A stretch of 64,000 nt of DNA from Acidisphaera sp. S103 (GTDB taxonomy: Bacteria; Pseudomonadota; Alphaproteobacteria; Acetobacterales; Acetobacteraceae). Location: the NCBI RefSeq assembly GCF_009765975.1, contig NZ_LMUJ01000085.1, positions 33,638 through 97,637 of the forward strand, written 5' to 3'. The notes under the pieces were generated by a model, which was given only the letters and a program-made list of their open reading frames with translations, was not told the DNA's origin and searched no databases. Shown piece by piece: positions 16,231 to 24,807 of this stretch. The position numbers and the translations under genes were made by a program. The first letter of the stretch is position 1. Every line of letters starts with the position of its first letter.

Positions 16231-17097
16231 TTAGATGGCCGTAAGCGGTGGAGAGTGAAACTGTTGTTTCAACCAGGCCGCGAGCGCCACCAACGGCGTG
16301 GCTGCTTCGTCGGCTTTTCGCCACAGCAGAATGTGGCGGGCTCCGTGAATTCTCATGCTGGGTTCCAGAACAGCAAGGCGTCCATTCCGCACATCCTCCG
16401 CGGCAACCAACGTCGAAGCGATCAGAATTCCGTCGCCAGTCAACGCGGCTTGGTAGGCGGTGTAGAAATGCCCAAAGCTTTGCCGCGTCCCGTTTGTTTC
16501 CCGAACGTCGCATGCAGCCAGCCACCGATCCAGTTCGCCAGGTCTCGTGCGGCTCTCCAAAAGCGGCACGTCCTTCAGGATTTCGCGACCGGCGCCTCGG
16601 ATCAACGTTGGATTGGCATAGGCCGCGAGTTCTTCCTGAAACAGCAAGTCCTGCCGGTAGCCCGGGGGAACGAAGCCGTCGCGGCGGATCGCCATGTCAT
16701 GCGGCAGTGAAAGCCAGTCCTCACCCGTATGGGTCGCGTGCACGCGCAACCGGAACCCGAGGTCCGCCTGCTCGATTTGCGGCAGAAGAGGCATAAGCCA
16801 GTGCGTGGAAAGCGTGGCAGGCACAAGGAGGCGAAGCTCCGTGCGATCGATAGGGCGCTGCGCCACTTCGTCCAGGCCGAGTTGTATCGTCTCCATCGCC
16901 GCGGTCATGGCCTGGGCCAGTCTGCGTCCCGCCGCGGTCATTGCCGATCCCCGGCCCCCGCTTTCGAACAGTGGCGTGTTCAGCCACTGCTCCAGCGCAC
17001 GCAACTGTTTGGCAATCGCACCTTCGGTGACGTTCAGTTCGGCCGCCGCGGTTTGCCTCGACCCAAGGCGGGCCATCGCCTCGAAGCAAGCCAGCAT
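16231..17097 (-). CDS. LysR-family regulator (GcvA-like), possible phnA activator
   Basis: A 288-residue LysR regulator of the GcvA/AmpR-like branch. The HTH is at residues about 13-32 (SRQTAAAELNVTEGAIAKQL), followed by a complete effector domain. The first ATG/GTG/TTG in frame is 17097, yet the in-frame codons just upstream read RDRRPPLR, which matches the usual N-terminus of this branch. Translation may begin at an unusual codon upstream, or the start was lost. The gene is divergent from phnA. In Pseudomonas fluorescens a LysR protein (PhnR) controls phnA, so the same role is proposed here by analogy. Confidence 0.83.
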   Translation of the reverse strand: MLACFEAMARLGSRQTAAAELNVTEGAIAKQLRALEQWLNTPLFESGGRGSAMTAAGRRLAQAMTAAMETIQLGLDEVAQRPIDRTELRLLVPATLSTHWLMPLLPQIEQADLGFRLRVHATHTGEDWLSLPHDMAIRRDGFVPPGYRQDLLFQEELAAYANPTLIRGAGREILKDVPLLESRTRPGELDRWLAACDVRETNGTRQSFGHFYTAYQAALTGDGILIASTLVAAEDVRNGRLAVLEPSMRIHGARHILLWRKADEAATPLVALAAWLKQQFHSPPLTAI

Positions 17098-17163
17098 CCG
17101 AAGTGGTGGTCTACGATCCCGAACGATGTCTGGGTCTCCCTGATGTGTCGGCTCGCGCCGGGA

Positions 17164-17189
17164 ATTTTTGGCCGCGTTTCGCGGAAAAT
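17164..17189. promoter_or_regulatory. operator-like dyad between lysR and phnA
   Basis: CCGCG-TTT-CGCGG (17172-17184) flanked by ATTTT on the left and AAAAT on the right forms a dyad in the 155-base divergent region. It could be the binding site for the LysR regulator; position is the main support. Confidence 0.35.
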
Positions 17190-17252
17190 AAGTCGCTCGC
17201 GCTGGCGAAGCTTAGTGCTCATGTCTGTGTCCGGAAAGCGAGGAGGACCATC

Positions 17253-18503
17253 ATGCCGCACAACGCCACGCCGAACACCGTCGAGGTCAACGGGCGGACC
17301 TACGCCGCGCCAAAACGACCCACCGTGGTGATTCTCGTCGACGGTTTCGATCCGGCTTACCTCGAACACGGCATCGCCAATGGTACACTGCCCACCATGA
17401 AGTCGTTCAAGGAAAAGGGCTTCATGGCCATTGCCGATTGCTCGATGCCGGCCACGACCAACACCAACAATACCTCGGTCGTAACCGGCGTGCCGCCTGC
17501 CGTGCATGGCATAAACGGCAACTATTATCTCGACTCGGAAACAGGCGAGGAGGTCATGGTCACTGACGCCAGGCGGCTGCGGTGCGGCACGATCCTGGGC
17601 GCGCTGAGTCACGTGGGTGTGAAAACCGCCGTCGTGACCGCCAAGGACAAGCTGCTCAAGGTTCTGGCCTATGAAATGGACGGCATCAATTTCGCGGCGG
17701 AATATGCCGACAAGGCGACACTGAAGGAAAACGGCATCGAGAACGTCGAAAAGCTGGTTGGCCGGCCCACACCGGACCGCTATTCCGCCGATCTGTCACT
17801 GTTCGTCCTCGATGCAGGCGTGAAACTGTTGTCCACCCAACGTCCGGACCTCATGTACCTCTCGACCTCGGATTACGTGCAACACAAGCACGCGCCCGGG
17901 GAGCCGGAGGCGGACGCCTATCACCAGGCGGTGGACAAGATCGTCGCTTCGCTGATGGCCCTCGGTGCCACCGTGGCCATCACCGCCGACCACGGGATGA
18001 GCGATAAGTCCACCCCCGACGGCACGCCCAATGTCATCTATCTGGAGGACGAATTGAACGCTCGGTTCGGCGAAGGCGCCGTCCGGGTCATCTGCCCGAT
18101 CGCGGACCCCTTCGTCCGCCATCACGGCGCCCTGGGTTCATTCGTTCGCGTCCATCTGCAAAAATCCGGTGACGTCCAGGCGATGATGGCGTTTGTTCGG
18201 ACGCTGCCCGGCGTCGAACTGGTTCTCGACAAGGAGACGGTGTGCGAGCAATTCGAACTTCCGATCGACAGGGAAGGGGATTTCGCGGTCTTCGGCGATC
18301 GCCAGACCGTTGTCGGCGCACGTCGGCAGGATCACGATCTGAGTCAGCTCGCCGGACATCGGCTGCGCTCGCATGGCGGTCTCGGTGAGCAGCGCGTGCC
18401 CTTCCTGCTGTCGGCGCCGCTCGATCCTGGCTGGCAGGCGGCGCATCCGCGGCCGAGAAACTACGACATCTTCGACGCCGTGCTGAATGGAGTAGTTGCA
18501 TGA
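17253..18503 (+). CDS. phnA: phosphonoacetate hydrolase
   Basis: A 416-residue alkaline-phosphatase-superfamily enzyme that splits the C-P bond of phosphonoacetate to acetate and phosphate. ATG 17253 has AGGAGG 7 bases upstream and the family N-terminus (NGRTYAAPKRPTVVILVDGFDP). The nucleophile Thr lies in TNTNNTSVVTG. Two-metal ligands are visible in VDGFD, STSDYVQHKH, TADHGM and the C-terminal RSHGG. The match to known PhnA proteins is motif-level recall. A second superfamily member follows with a four-base overlap, and a LysR gene is divergent. No other phosphonate genes (phnWX, phn C-P lyase) are in the window. Confidence 0.82.
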   Translation: MPHNATPNTVEVNGRTYAAPKRPTVVILVDGFDPAYLEHGIANGTLPTMKSFKEKGFMAIADCSMPATTNTNNTSVVTGVPPAVHGINGNYYLDSETGEEVMVTDARRLRCGTILGALSHVGVKTAVVTAKDKLLKVLAYEMDGINFAAEYADKATLKENGIENVEKLVGRPTPDRYSADLSLFVLDAGVKLLSTQRPDLMYLSTSDYVQHKHAPGEPEADAYHQAVDKIVASLMALGATVAITADHGMSDKSTPDGTPNVIYLEDELNARFGEGAVRVICPIADPFVRHHGALGSFVRVHLQKSGDVQAMMAFVRTLPGVELVLDKETVCEQFELPIDREGDFAVFGDRQTVVGARRQDHDLSQLAGHRLRSHGGLGEQRVPFLLSAPLDPGWQAAHPRPRNYDIFDAVLNGVVA

Positions 18504-19801
18504 AACGCCGTGCGATCGTCGTTGTTTTGGATGGCCTGCGACGGGATATGGTGGGACCGGAGGCGACGCCGGAACTCCATCGGTTCGGCGCGGTGGCGAC
18601 ACGTTTCGCCGCCCACCGTTCGGTGTTCCCGTCCGCCACCCGCGTGGTCTCCGCCTGCTTCGCGACCGGCACCTTGCCGGCGCAACACGGGTTGCAGGGC
18701 AATTCGGTGGCACTGATGGAGGGGAGCACGCTGGTGCCGCACGATGTCGGCCGGCCGGACTTCATGGATCACTGGCGCGCGGTGCGTGGACATACCTTCG
18801 CAGTGCCCACCATGGCCGAACGCCTCGCACGTGCGGGGCTGGAGGCGATGGTGTTCAACAACGTCTCGCCGGGGGCGGCACGAGCGCACGATCCGGACGG
18901 TCATGGCTGGATCTTCAATCGCGCCTGCTCATTCGCACCAACCCTTCGCCGCCTGGGCGCGGGCGAGGATATCGCCGATGTCACCCTCGATACGAAGGGG
19001 GACCGCCTGCTGACCACGTATTTCCTGGATCGCGCGCTGGCCGGCCACGAAGCCGCCCTTGGCGTACTCTGGTTCGGTGAGCCCGATCATAGCCAGCATG
19101 AGAACATCCTGGGATCGCCCGCCGCAATGGCCGCGATCGCCGGTGCCGATGCCTGCTTCGGCGCCGTCCGCCGCGCCGTCGACGCCAGGCGAGCGGCCGG
19201 ACAGGAAGACATCCTGCTGATCGCCTGCTCCGATCATGGGCACCAAACCGTGGACGAGGTGATCGATATCGATGCCGCCTTCGTCGCGGCCGGGCTGAAG
19301 GCAGCGGGCGATCCAAGCCTGCTCGCCGTCTCGAACGGCACCTCGGCGTTGATCTACCTGCACCCTGATCGCAACGAAGATGCCGCCGCCGTGCTGGCCT
19401 TCCTGCGAAGTTGCTCCTGGGCCGGTTCGGTGCTGGAAGGGGATGCGCTCGCGGCGGTGGGGCAGGTGCCCGTGGATAGCCTGCTTTGCGCCATTGCCAT
19501 GCGGAGCGACGATCGGCCGAACGAATTCGGTGTGCCAGGGATGAGTGCCGCGGCCAAACCCTTCGCGGGCAAGCCGGACCGGCTCGGCTGCGGTCAGCAC
19601 GGCGGTCTTGGTGCCTGGGAGCAGATGCCTTTCCTGATGATCGAGGGTGATGGTTTCAGGCAGGCTGCCTTATCGGACGAACCCACTTCCGTGATTGACT
19701 TGGCCCCCACCATCCTCGGTCACCTGGGTATTTCAGCGGAAGGCTGTGAGGGACAACCCATGCAACAGCGGCGGGTAGTTACCGCTGGCCACCAGGGGTA
19801 A
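18500..19801 (+). CDS. alkaline-phosphatase-superfamily phosphodiesterase/phosphonatase-like protein
   Basis: A 433-residue type I phosphodiesterase/nucleotide-pyrophosphatase-like enzyme. Its ATG overlaps the phnA stop (ATGA). Metal-site motifs: VVLDGLRRD at 8-16, a nucleophile loop around FPSATRVVSACFATG, WFGEPDHSQH, SDHGHQ and the distal GQHGG. The order of metal ligands parallels PhnA, so the pair could be an ancient duplication with divergent substrates. It may act on another phosphonate or phosphoester produced or imported along with phosphonoacetate. Its stop lies inside a long hairpin at 19774-19806. Confidence 0.83.
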   Translation: MKRRAIVVVLDGLRRDMVGPEATPELHRFGAVATRFAAHRSVFPSATRVVSACFATGTLPAQHGLQGNSVALMEGSTLVPHDVGRPDFMDHWRAVRGHTFAVPTMAERLARAGLEAMVFNNVSPGAARAHDPDGHGWIFNRACSFAPTLRRLGAGEDIADVTLDTKGDRLLTTYFLDRALAGHEAALGVLWFGEPDHSQHENILGSPAAMAAIAGADACFGAVRRAVDARRAAGQEDILLIACSDHGHQTVDEVIDIDAAFVAAGLKAAGDPSLLAVSNGTSALIYLHPDRNEDAAAVLAFLRSCSWAGSVLEGDALAAVGQVPVDSLLCAIAMRSDDRPNEFGVPGMSAAAKPFAGKPDRLGCGQHGGLGAWEQMPFLMIEGDGFRQAALSDEPTSVIDLAPTILGHLGISAEGCEGQPMQQRRVVTAGHQG

Positions 19802-19806
19802 CTACC
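19774..19806. terminator. long perfect hairpin over the stop codon
   Basis: GGTAGTTACC (19774-19783) pairs perfectly with GGTAACTACC (19797-19806); the 13-base loop can itself pair (CTGG-CCA-CCAG), giving a nearly continuous 14-bp stem. It spans the TAA of the phosphodiesterase gene. No T-run follows, so it may stabilise the mRNA end or act as a weak bidirectional terminator toward the convergent hydrolase gene. Confidence 0.5.
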
Positions 19807-19929
19807 TCCGCGACCAACAAGGTTTCGGCCGCGGCGGTGTCCAGCAAAAAGGCCGCCAAACGCAAGATTATGCCGACGCCCGTCGCGCCAGCCAGGCGGG
19901 GCTCATCGATCGAACGAATGCGCTGCACA

Positions 19930-20766
19930 TCACCCGGCGGCGCTCGCTACGAAGGCCGCGAGTTCGCTGTTGAACCGCCCCGCATCCTCCTGGAACGGCG
20001 CGTGGCCGCAGGCATCGAACCATGACACACGTGCCCCGGGAATGGCCTGTGCCGCCATCTCCGCCGCCAATGGCAGCACGATCGCGTCCTGCCTGCCATG
20101 GGTGATCAGGGTCGGCACCCGCACCTTCGCCAGGGCCGCGATCGTTTCGGTCGGATCGGTCGACCAGCCACCGATTGCCTCCCGCACGTGGAACGGCACC
20201 AGCATGTTGTACCCAACCGCCACACGGAAATCCGCCTCGCTGGGCTTGATGGCATAGCACCCGTCCAGGAATGCGATCGCCGCCTCCAGTTGCACGCCAA
20301 GCGGTGCCGATGCTGGCGGGCGAGGCCTGCCGCCCGCCGGCCCCCGGGCGCGCGGATCCTCCACCACCAGCGACCCGACGAAATTCAGCCCGGCCACGCC
20401 ATTGTCGCCGAAATTCATCAGGTATTGGCGAATGATGCGGCCGCCCATCGACCAGCCCGCCAGCACGGGCCGCCGCAACCGTTTCGCCGCCATCACCGCG
20501 GCGACGTCGCGTGCCCAGACCGATCCGCCCTGGTAGGCCGCCGCGTCGGCCGGCTTGTCCGACGCGCCATGGCCACGCAGATCGAACGCCACGATGCGGA
20601 AATGACGAGCCAGTTCGCTGTCCAGTTGCGGTGCGAAGCAAAGATGCGACTGCGCGAACCCATGGATCAGCAACAACTCCAGCCCCGCCGGGTTGCCGCA
20701 TTCATAGACGGCCAGCCGCACGCCATCGGGCGCCGCGACGTACTGTGGCGGGATCGCGATCGTCAT
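19930..20766 (-). CDS. alpha/beta hydrolase
   Basis: A 278-residue alpha/beta hydrolase with the full catalytic apparatus: oxyanion HGF, RGHGASDKP, nucleophile elbow GWSMGG and the C-terminal His in CGHAPFQEDA. ATG 20766 is chosen because AAGGAG lies nine bases upstream; a frame to 20796 exists without a better signal. Family members include esterases, lactonases and C-C hydrolases; nothing narrows the substrate. It is divergent from the TRAP operon, sharing a 159-base intergenic region. Confidence 0.87.
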   Translation of the reverse strand: MTIAIPPQYVAAPDGVRLAVYECGNPAGLELLLIHGFAQSHLCFAPQLDSELARHFRIVAFDLRGHGASDKPADAAAYQGGSVWARDVAAVMAAKRLRRPVLAGWSMGGRIIRQYLMNFGDNGVAGLNFVGSLVVEDPRARGPAGGRPRPPASAPLGVQLEAAIAFLDGCYAIKPSEADFRVAVGYNMLVPFHVREAIGGWSTDPTETIAALAKVRVPTLITHGRQDAIVLPLAAEMAAQAIPGARVSWFDACGHAPFQEDAGRFNSELAAFVASAAG

Positions 20767-20812
20767 CGTCAAACGCTCCTTCAGCATCCTGTCCACGCTT
20801 GGTCCCGCGCTG

Positions 20813-20849
20813 TTGACACGGGTGAATTCATCCTACGATATTGATAATC
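20813..20849 (+). promoter_or_regulatory. promoter of the first TRAP operon with AT-rich operator-like motif
   Basis: TTGACA at 20813-20818, 18-base spacer, GATATT at 20837-20842. The -10 lies in CGATATTGATAATC (20836-20849), which on the minus strand shares CAATATC with the site at 28139-28153. Sites at the other promoters of this region also overlap their -10. Confidence 0.6.
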
Positions 20850-20925
20850 GGCGAGGCATCAAGCCACCCTCCGTGCGGGTCCCGCATCGCGCGGCAATCA
20901 AGCAAGCCTCCGGGAGGAAAATCCG

Positions 20926-21921
20926 TTGTCCGGTCAGCAAATTACCAGACGGCGCGCGGCGATCGGCGGCATCGCCGGCGGCATGCTTGCGGCCACAGCC
21001 AGGCGAGCGCGCGCCGAACCCATCCCGCTGAAACTCGCCACCGCCGACACGATGAACGACACGTCGTACGAGGTCGGCCAGCGCTTCGGCGCCGAGGTCG
21101 CCAAGCGTACCGACAACAAATACAACATCCAGCTCTTCGTCGGCGGCGCGCTTGGCAGCACGGTGAACCTCGTCAACAGCCTGCAAACCGGCATCATCGA
21201 CTGTGCCATCCTGACCTCGGGCTATCTGGAATCCATCGTCCCCACCGCGCAGGCGATCGACCTGCCGTTCATCTTCAAGGACCAGGCGACGGCCGAGGCG
21301 ATGCTCGACGGCGACCTCGGCAAGCGCCTGTTCGCCGATATGGCGGGCAGGGGGATCAAGGGCCTCGCCTGGGGCTGGTACGGCTGGCGGCAGATGGAGA
21401 TCAGCGACCGTGCCGTGAAGACGCCCGATGACATGCATGGTTTGAAAATCCGCATCCAGCCCGGCCCCGTTTTCGCTGCGATGTTTCGGGCGCTGGGGGC
21501 CATTCCGGTGCCGCTGGATGGCAGCGAGGTCTACCTCGGCTTGTCGCAGCACACCGTCAATGGCGTGGAATTCCCACTGCCCACGGCGGTGACGTTCAAG
21601 GTGTATGAAGTCACCAAATACCTGGCCCTGACCCGGCACAGTTATAACGCCGGCGCCCTGATGGTCAGCAACGCCCGATGGAGTCAGTTGTCTCCGTCCG
21701 ACCAGCAGGCCTTCCAGGACTCCGCCACCGCCGTGCTGCCATTCTGGCGCGAAACGATCGCCAGGCGATCCGACGATGCGCTGGCGTTTCTGCAGGCGCA
21801 CGGCATGCAACGTTCGGAGCCGGATTTCAAGGCATTCCAGGACAAGATGAAATCCGTCTACGACCAGTTCAGTCCGCGCTATCCGGACCTGTTCAAGATG
21901 ATCATGGAGCGCAATACATGA
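20926..21921 (+). CDS. TRAP transporter substrate-binding protein (DctP family)
   Basis: Periplasmic solute receptor of 331 residues. It starts at TTG 20926, supported by GGAGGAAA eight bases upstream; no ATG fits. The leader TRRRAAIGGIAGGMLAAT has a twin-arginine pair before the hydrophobic stretch, suggesting Tat export. The DctP fold core is readable: NLVNSLQTGIIDCAILTSGY, LPFIFKDQATAEAMLDGDLG, and GLKIRIQPGPVFAAMFRALG, which contains the conserved Arg that binds the substrate carboxylate. The ligand is therefore an organic acid. It overlaps the next gene by four bases and shares an operon with the fused permease. Confidence 0.92.
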   Translation: MSGQQITRRRAAIGGIAGGMLAATARRARAEPIPLKLATADTMNDTSYEVGQRFGAEVAKRTDNKYNIQLFVGGALGSTVNLVNSLQTGIIDCAILTSGYLESIVPTAQAIDLPFIFKDQATAEAMLDGDLGKRLFADMAGRGIKGLAWGWYGWRQMEISDRAVKTPDDMHGLKIRIQPGPVFAAMFRALGAIPVPLDGSEVYLGLSQHTVNGVEFPLPTAVTFKVYEVTKYLALTRHSYNAGALMVSNARWSQLSPSDQQAFQDSATAVLPFWRETIARRSDDALAFLQAHGMQRSEPDFKAFQDKMKSVYDQFSPRYPDLFKMIMERNT

Positions 21922-22526
21922 CCGAACCCGCCGGCCTGATGATGGCGATGATGCAGCCTCCACCGACCATGGAGGAGGAATTCCAGGACTGGTACGACAC
22001 CGAACACTTCCCGGAACGCGCCAATTGCGAGGGTTTCGAGACGGCGCAACGGCTGATCTGCCTCGATGGCTTTCCGCGCTATCTCGCGTTGTACGACCTG
22101 ACAAACCGGGCGGTGCTGGATGGTCCGGGCTACGCAGCGATCGCTCGGACACGTTATTCGCTGTGGACGAAGCGGATCATTCCGAGGATGTGGGGCCACT
22201 ACCGCGCCGAGGCAGATCAGATCTACCCAGGACAGGCTCGGCTTGGTGCGAATGGCGTGCCGACGCGGCTGGCACTGTGGCGTTTCTCCGGTGTGCCGGA
22301 AACGTCTGTCCAGACAGTTGTCGATGGCGTGCGGCTCACCTTCGCCGACACGCCGGGCGTGCAGCAAATCCGGGTGTTCGAAGCCAAGGCAGCGCAGGCC
22401 GGCGATGTGATCGCGACGATCGAACTGGCCGGTCCGGTGCCGCTGCCCGCGCCGACGGCCAAGGCGTTCGGCGACACCTTGCGGTGCCTGAACCTCAGCA
22501 ACGTCTACATGCCTTACTGGCGCTGA
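21918..22526 (+). CDS. dimeric alpha/beta-barrel (EthD/DUF4286-like) protein in the TRAP operon
   Basis: A 202-residue protein beginning at the ATG that overlaps the DctP stop. The N-terminal half (EFQDWYDTEHFPERANCEGF) is like the WxxxxH motif of EthD/monooxygenase-type ferredoxin-like barrels, and a second, weaker copy may occupy the C-terminal half (GVPTRLALWRFSG). Such proteins bind small organic molecules or help ring or side-chain chemistry. Its place between receptor and permease indicates that it acts on the imported compound. Exact family and reaction are unknown. Confidence 0.7.
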   Translation: MTEPAGLMMAMMQPPPTMEEEFQDWYDTEHFPERANCEGFETAQRLICLDGFPRYLALYDLTNRAVLDGPGYAAIARTRYSLWTKRIIPRMWGHYRAEADQIYPGQARLGANGVPTRLALWRFSGVPETSVQTVVDGVRLTFADTPGVQQIRVFEAKAAQAGDVIATIELAGPVPLPAPTAKAFGDTLRCLNLSNVYMPYWR

Positions 22527-22530
22527 TCCG

Positions 22531-24411
22531 ATGCGGCAGGCCGAGATACCGGCGTCCGTCGCCGGTTGGGCCGCCGCACCGGAATCGGGACGTTTATGGG
22601 TCATGGACGCCGCCCTCGATGTCGTCGTTGCGGTCGCGATATTTGGCGAACTCGCGGCGGTGATCACCGATGTCCTGGGTCGCACGCTGTTCGACGCGCC
22701 GCTGCTGTGGGCGGATGAGGTGGGCGGCCTCGCGCTGACGATGATCGCGTTCATCGGCGGCGCGGTGGCGTATCGCCGCGATCAGCACATCGCTGTCCGG
22801 GTGCTGGTAGATGGACTGCCGCCCCGGCTGCGCGCCCCAATGTACGCGGCCGCGGACTGGCTGGTGCTGGAAACCGCCGTGGTGTGCTTCGTGACATCCT
22901 TTCCCCTGTTGATCTCGCGATGGGATGAGTTGACGCCGCTGTTGCAAATGCACGGCACGTGGCTGGCCCTGCCGCTGACGATCGGCATGGCACTCCTGGC
23001 GGTGTACGCGATTGCCCGGTTGCTGTCGCAGCCGCCTCGCGCGGTGCTGGTCAGCTTGGTGGTGTTGCTGATCCTGAATGGTGTGTTCTGGGCCGCGGCG
23101 CTGTATGGGCCGCCGCTGGGGTCGACTATGGCGATTACCCTGGCGATCGCCATCGTGTTGGTTACGGTATTGCTGGGGTTGCCGGTCGGTTTCGCGCTGG
23201 TGCTGGCGACCAGCCTCTTCCTGCGGCAGGTGTATCCAGCGGCGATGGTGGCGTTGCCGCAGAACATGGTGGATGGCGTGTCCCGCTTCGTGTTGTTGGC
23301 GCTGCCGTTCTTCATCCTCGTCGGCTTCGTCATGGAAGCGGGCGGTATCTCCCGCCGCCTGGTGTTGTTCGTGGCGGCTTTGGTGGGGCGTTTACGTGGC
23401 GGCCTGCTGCAAGTCGTCATCATCAACATGTACATCGTCTCCGGCATCTCCGGGTCGAAGGCGGCGGACGTCGCGGCGGTCGGGCTGGTGATGCGCGACA
23501 TGCTCGACAAGGAGGGCTACGAACGCAGCGAAACAGCGGTCGTGCTGGCCTCCGCCGCGGCGATGGGTGAGTGCGTGCCGCCCAGCATCGCCATGCTGGT
23601 GCTGGGGTCGGTGACGTCGCTGTCGATGGGTGCGCTGTTCGCCGCCGGGCTGCTTCCCGCCGCTGTCATCGCGCTGTGCCTGATGGCACTGGTGTTCGTG
23701 CGGGTCCGCCGAACGCAACCCACCGGAGCGTCACCAGTCCGCGGATCGCTGCCAAGGCTGGCGCTGGACGCGATCCTGCCTTTCTCCATGCCGGTCCTGC
23801 TGTTCGCCGGCATCCTCAGCGGCTTCGCCACACCCACGGAGATTTCCGCCTTCGCCGTGCTGTACGGGCTCATCCTCGCGACATTGGTGTATCGAGAGGT
23901 CGGGTTGCGCGCACTGACCCGTGTCGCCGCAGACGCCTCCACCGTGGCGGCGATGGTGCTGTTTACGCTGGCGGCGGCGCAGACATTTTCCTGGTCGCTG
24001 TCGGCGGCGCAGATGCCGCAGGCGTTGGCAGCGCTGGTGTTCTCCTGGCGCGACAACACCGTTCTGTTCCTGCTGGCCTCCATCGTCGCGCTGGTCGTGC
24101 TGGGATCGCTGCTGGAGGGGTTGCCGGCGCTGCTGATCCTGGCACCGCTGTTGCTGCCGATCGCCACGCAACTGGGGATCAGCGACCTGCATTACGGCAT
24201 CGTATTGCTGATCGCGATGGGGATCGGCGCCTTCCTGCCGCCCCTCGGCGTCGGCTTCTACATCGCCTGCGCCATCGCCCGCGCGCCGATGGGTGCGTCA
24301 TCCCGAGCAATGATGCCGTATGTGGCGGTGCTGCTGGCAGGATTGCTGCTGGTGACGTTCGTGCCGTGGTTCACCCTGTCGCTGCCACGGGCGGTGGGAC
24401 TGGCGCCGTAA
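22531..24411 (+). CDS. TRAP transporter fused DctQ-DctM permease
   Basis: A 626-residue membrane protein in which the small four-helix DctQ domain (residues about 25-180, with FLFDAPLLWADEVG-type sequence near 50-65) is fused to the twelve-helix DctM domain (from about 200). SGSKAADVAAVG and EGLPALLILAPLLLPIA are hallmark DctM segments. It exchanges sodium for the organic acid bound by the upstream DctP. It is the third gene of the operon 20926-24805. Confidence 0.93.
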   Translation: MRQAEIPASVAGWAAAPESGRLWVMDAALDVVVAVAIFGELAAVITDVLGRTLFDAPLLWADEVGGLALTMIAFIGGAVAYRRDQHIAVRVLVDGLPPRLRAPMYAAADWLVLETAVVCFVTSFPLLISRWDELTPLLQMHGTWLALPLTIGMALLAVYAIARLLSQPPRAVLVSLVVLLILNGVFWAAALYGPPLGSTMAITLAIAIVLVTVLLGLPVGFALVLATSLFLRQVYPAAMVALPQNMVDGVSRFVLLALPFFILVGFVMEAGGISRRLVLFVAALVGRLRGGLLQVVIINMYIVSGISGSKAADVAAVGLVMRDMLDKEGYERSETAVVLASAAAMGECVPPSIAMLVLGSVTSLSMGALFAAGLLPAAVIALCLMALVFVRVRRTQPTGASPVRGSLPRLALDAILPFSMPVLLFAGILSGFATPTEISAFAVLYGLILATLVYREVGLRALTRVAADASTVAAMVLFTLAAAQTFSWSLSAAQMPQALAALVFSWRDNTVLFLLASIVALVVLGSLLEGLPALLILAPLLLPIATQLGISDLHYGIVLLIAMGIGAFLPPLGVGFYIACAIARAPMGASSRAMMPYVAVLLAGLLLVTFVPWFTLSLPRAVGLAP

Positions 24412-24430
24412 TAACCTGGAGAACAACCTG

Positions 24431-24805
24431 ATGTCAGACACGCAAATCATCGCCGACCGCGAGGCCGAATTGTACCGAGCGATGCTCGCATTCGACTACA
24501 ACGCGCTGGATGCGATCTTGTCGGATGAGGTCAGCTACATCCATTCCACGGCCGTAGTCGAAACGAAATCCGAATATTTCGCCGGAATGCGCCGCGGCCT
24601 GTACGAATACGGCGCCATCGATATCCGAAGCGCCAACACGCGAATGTTCGATAGCGTTGCCATGACCACCGGCGTCATGGACATGCTGGTCGGTGCCAAT
24701 GGGTCGGCGAAGGGCACGATCCACCTTCAACACGTGCTGGTCTGGCGGTTGGAAGCCGGCACATGGCGGCTGTTGTTGCGGCAGGCGACCCGGATGCCGG
24801 CCTGA
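24431..24805 (+). CDS. NTF2-like/SnoaL-like protein
   Basis: A 124-residue small alpha+beta barrel of the nuclear-transport-factor-2 superfamily (DUF4440-like). The N-terminal helix ends in ALDAILSDEVSYIHSTA and the last strands read HLQHVLVWRLEAGTWRLLLRQATRM, a standard layout. Members include isomerases, dehydratases and binding proteins. It ends the TRAP operon; the GntR gene converges two bases away. A catalytic role in the same pathway as the imported acid is likely but unproven. Confidence 0.8.
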   Translation: MSDTQIIADREAELYRAMLAFDYNALDAILSDEVSYIHSTAVVETKSEYFAGMRRGLYEYGAIDIRSANTRMFDSVAMTTGVMDMLVGANGSAKGTIHLQHVLVWRLEAGTWRLLLRQATRMPA

Positions 24806-24807
24806 CC

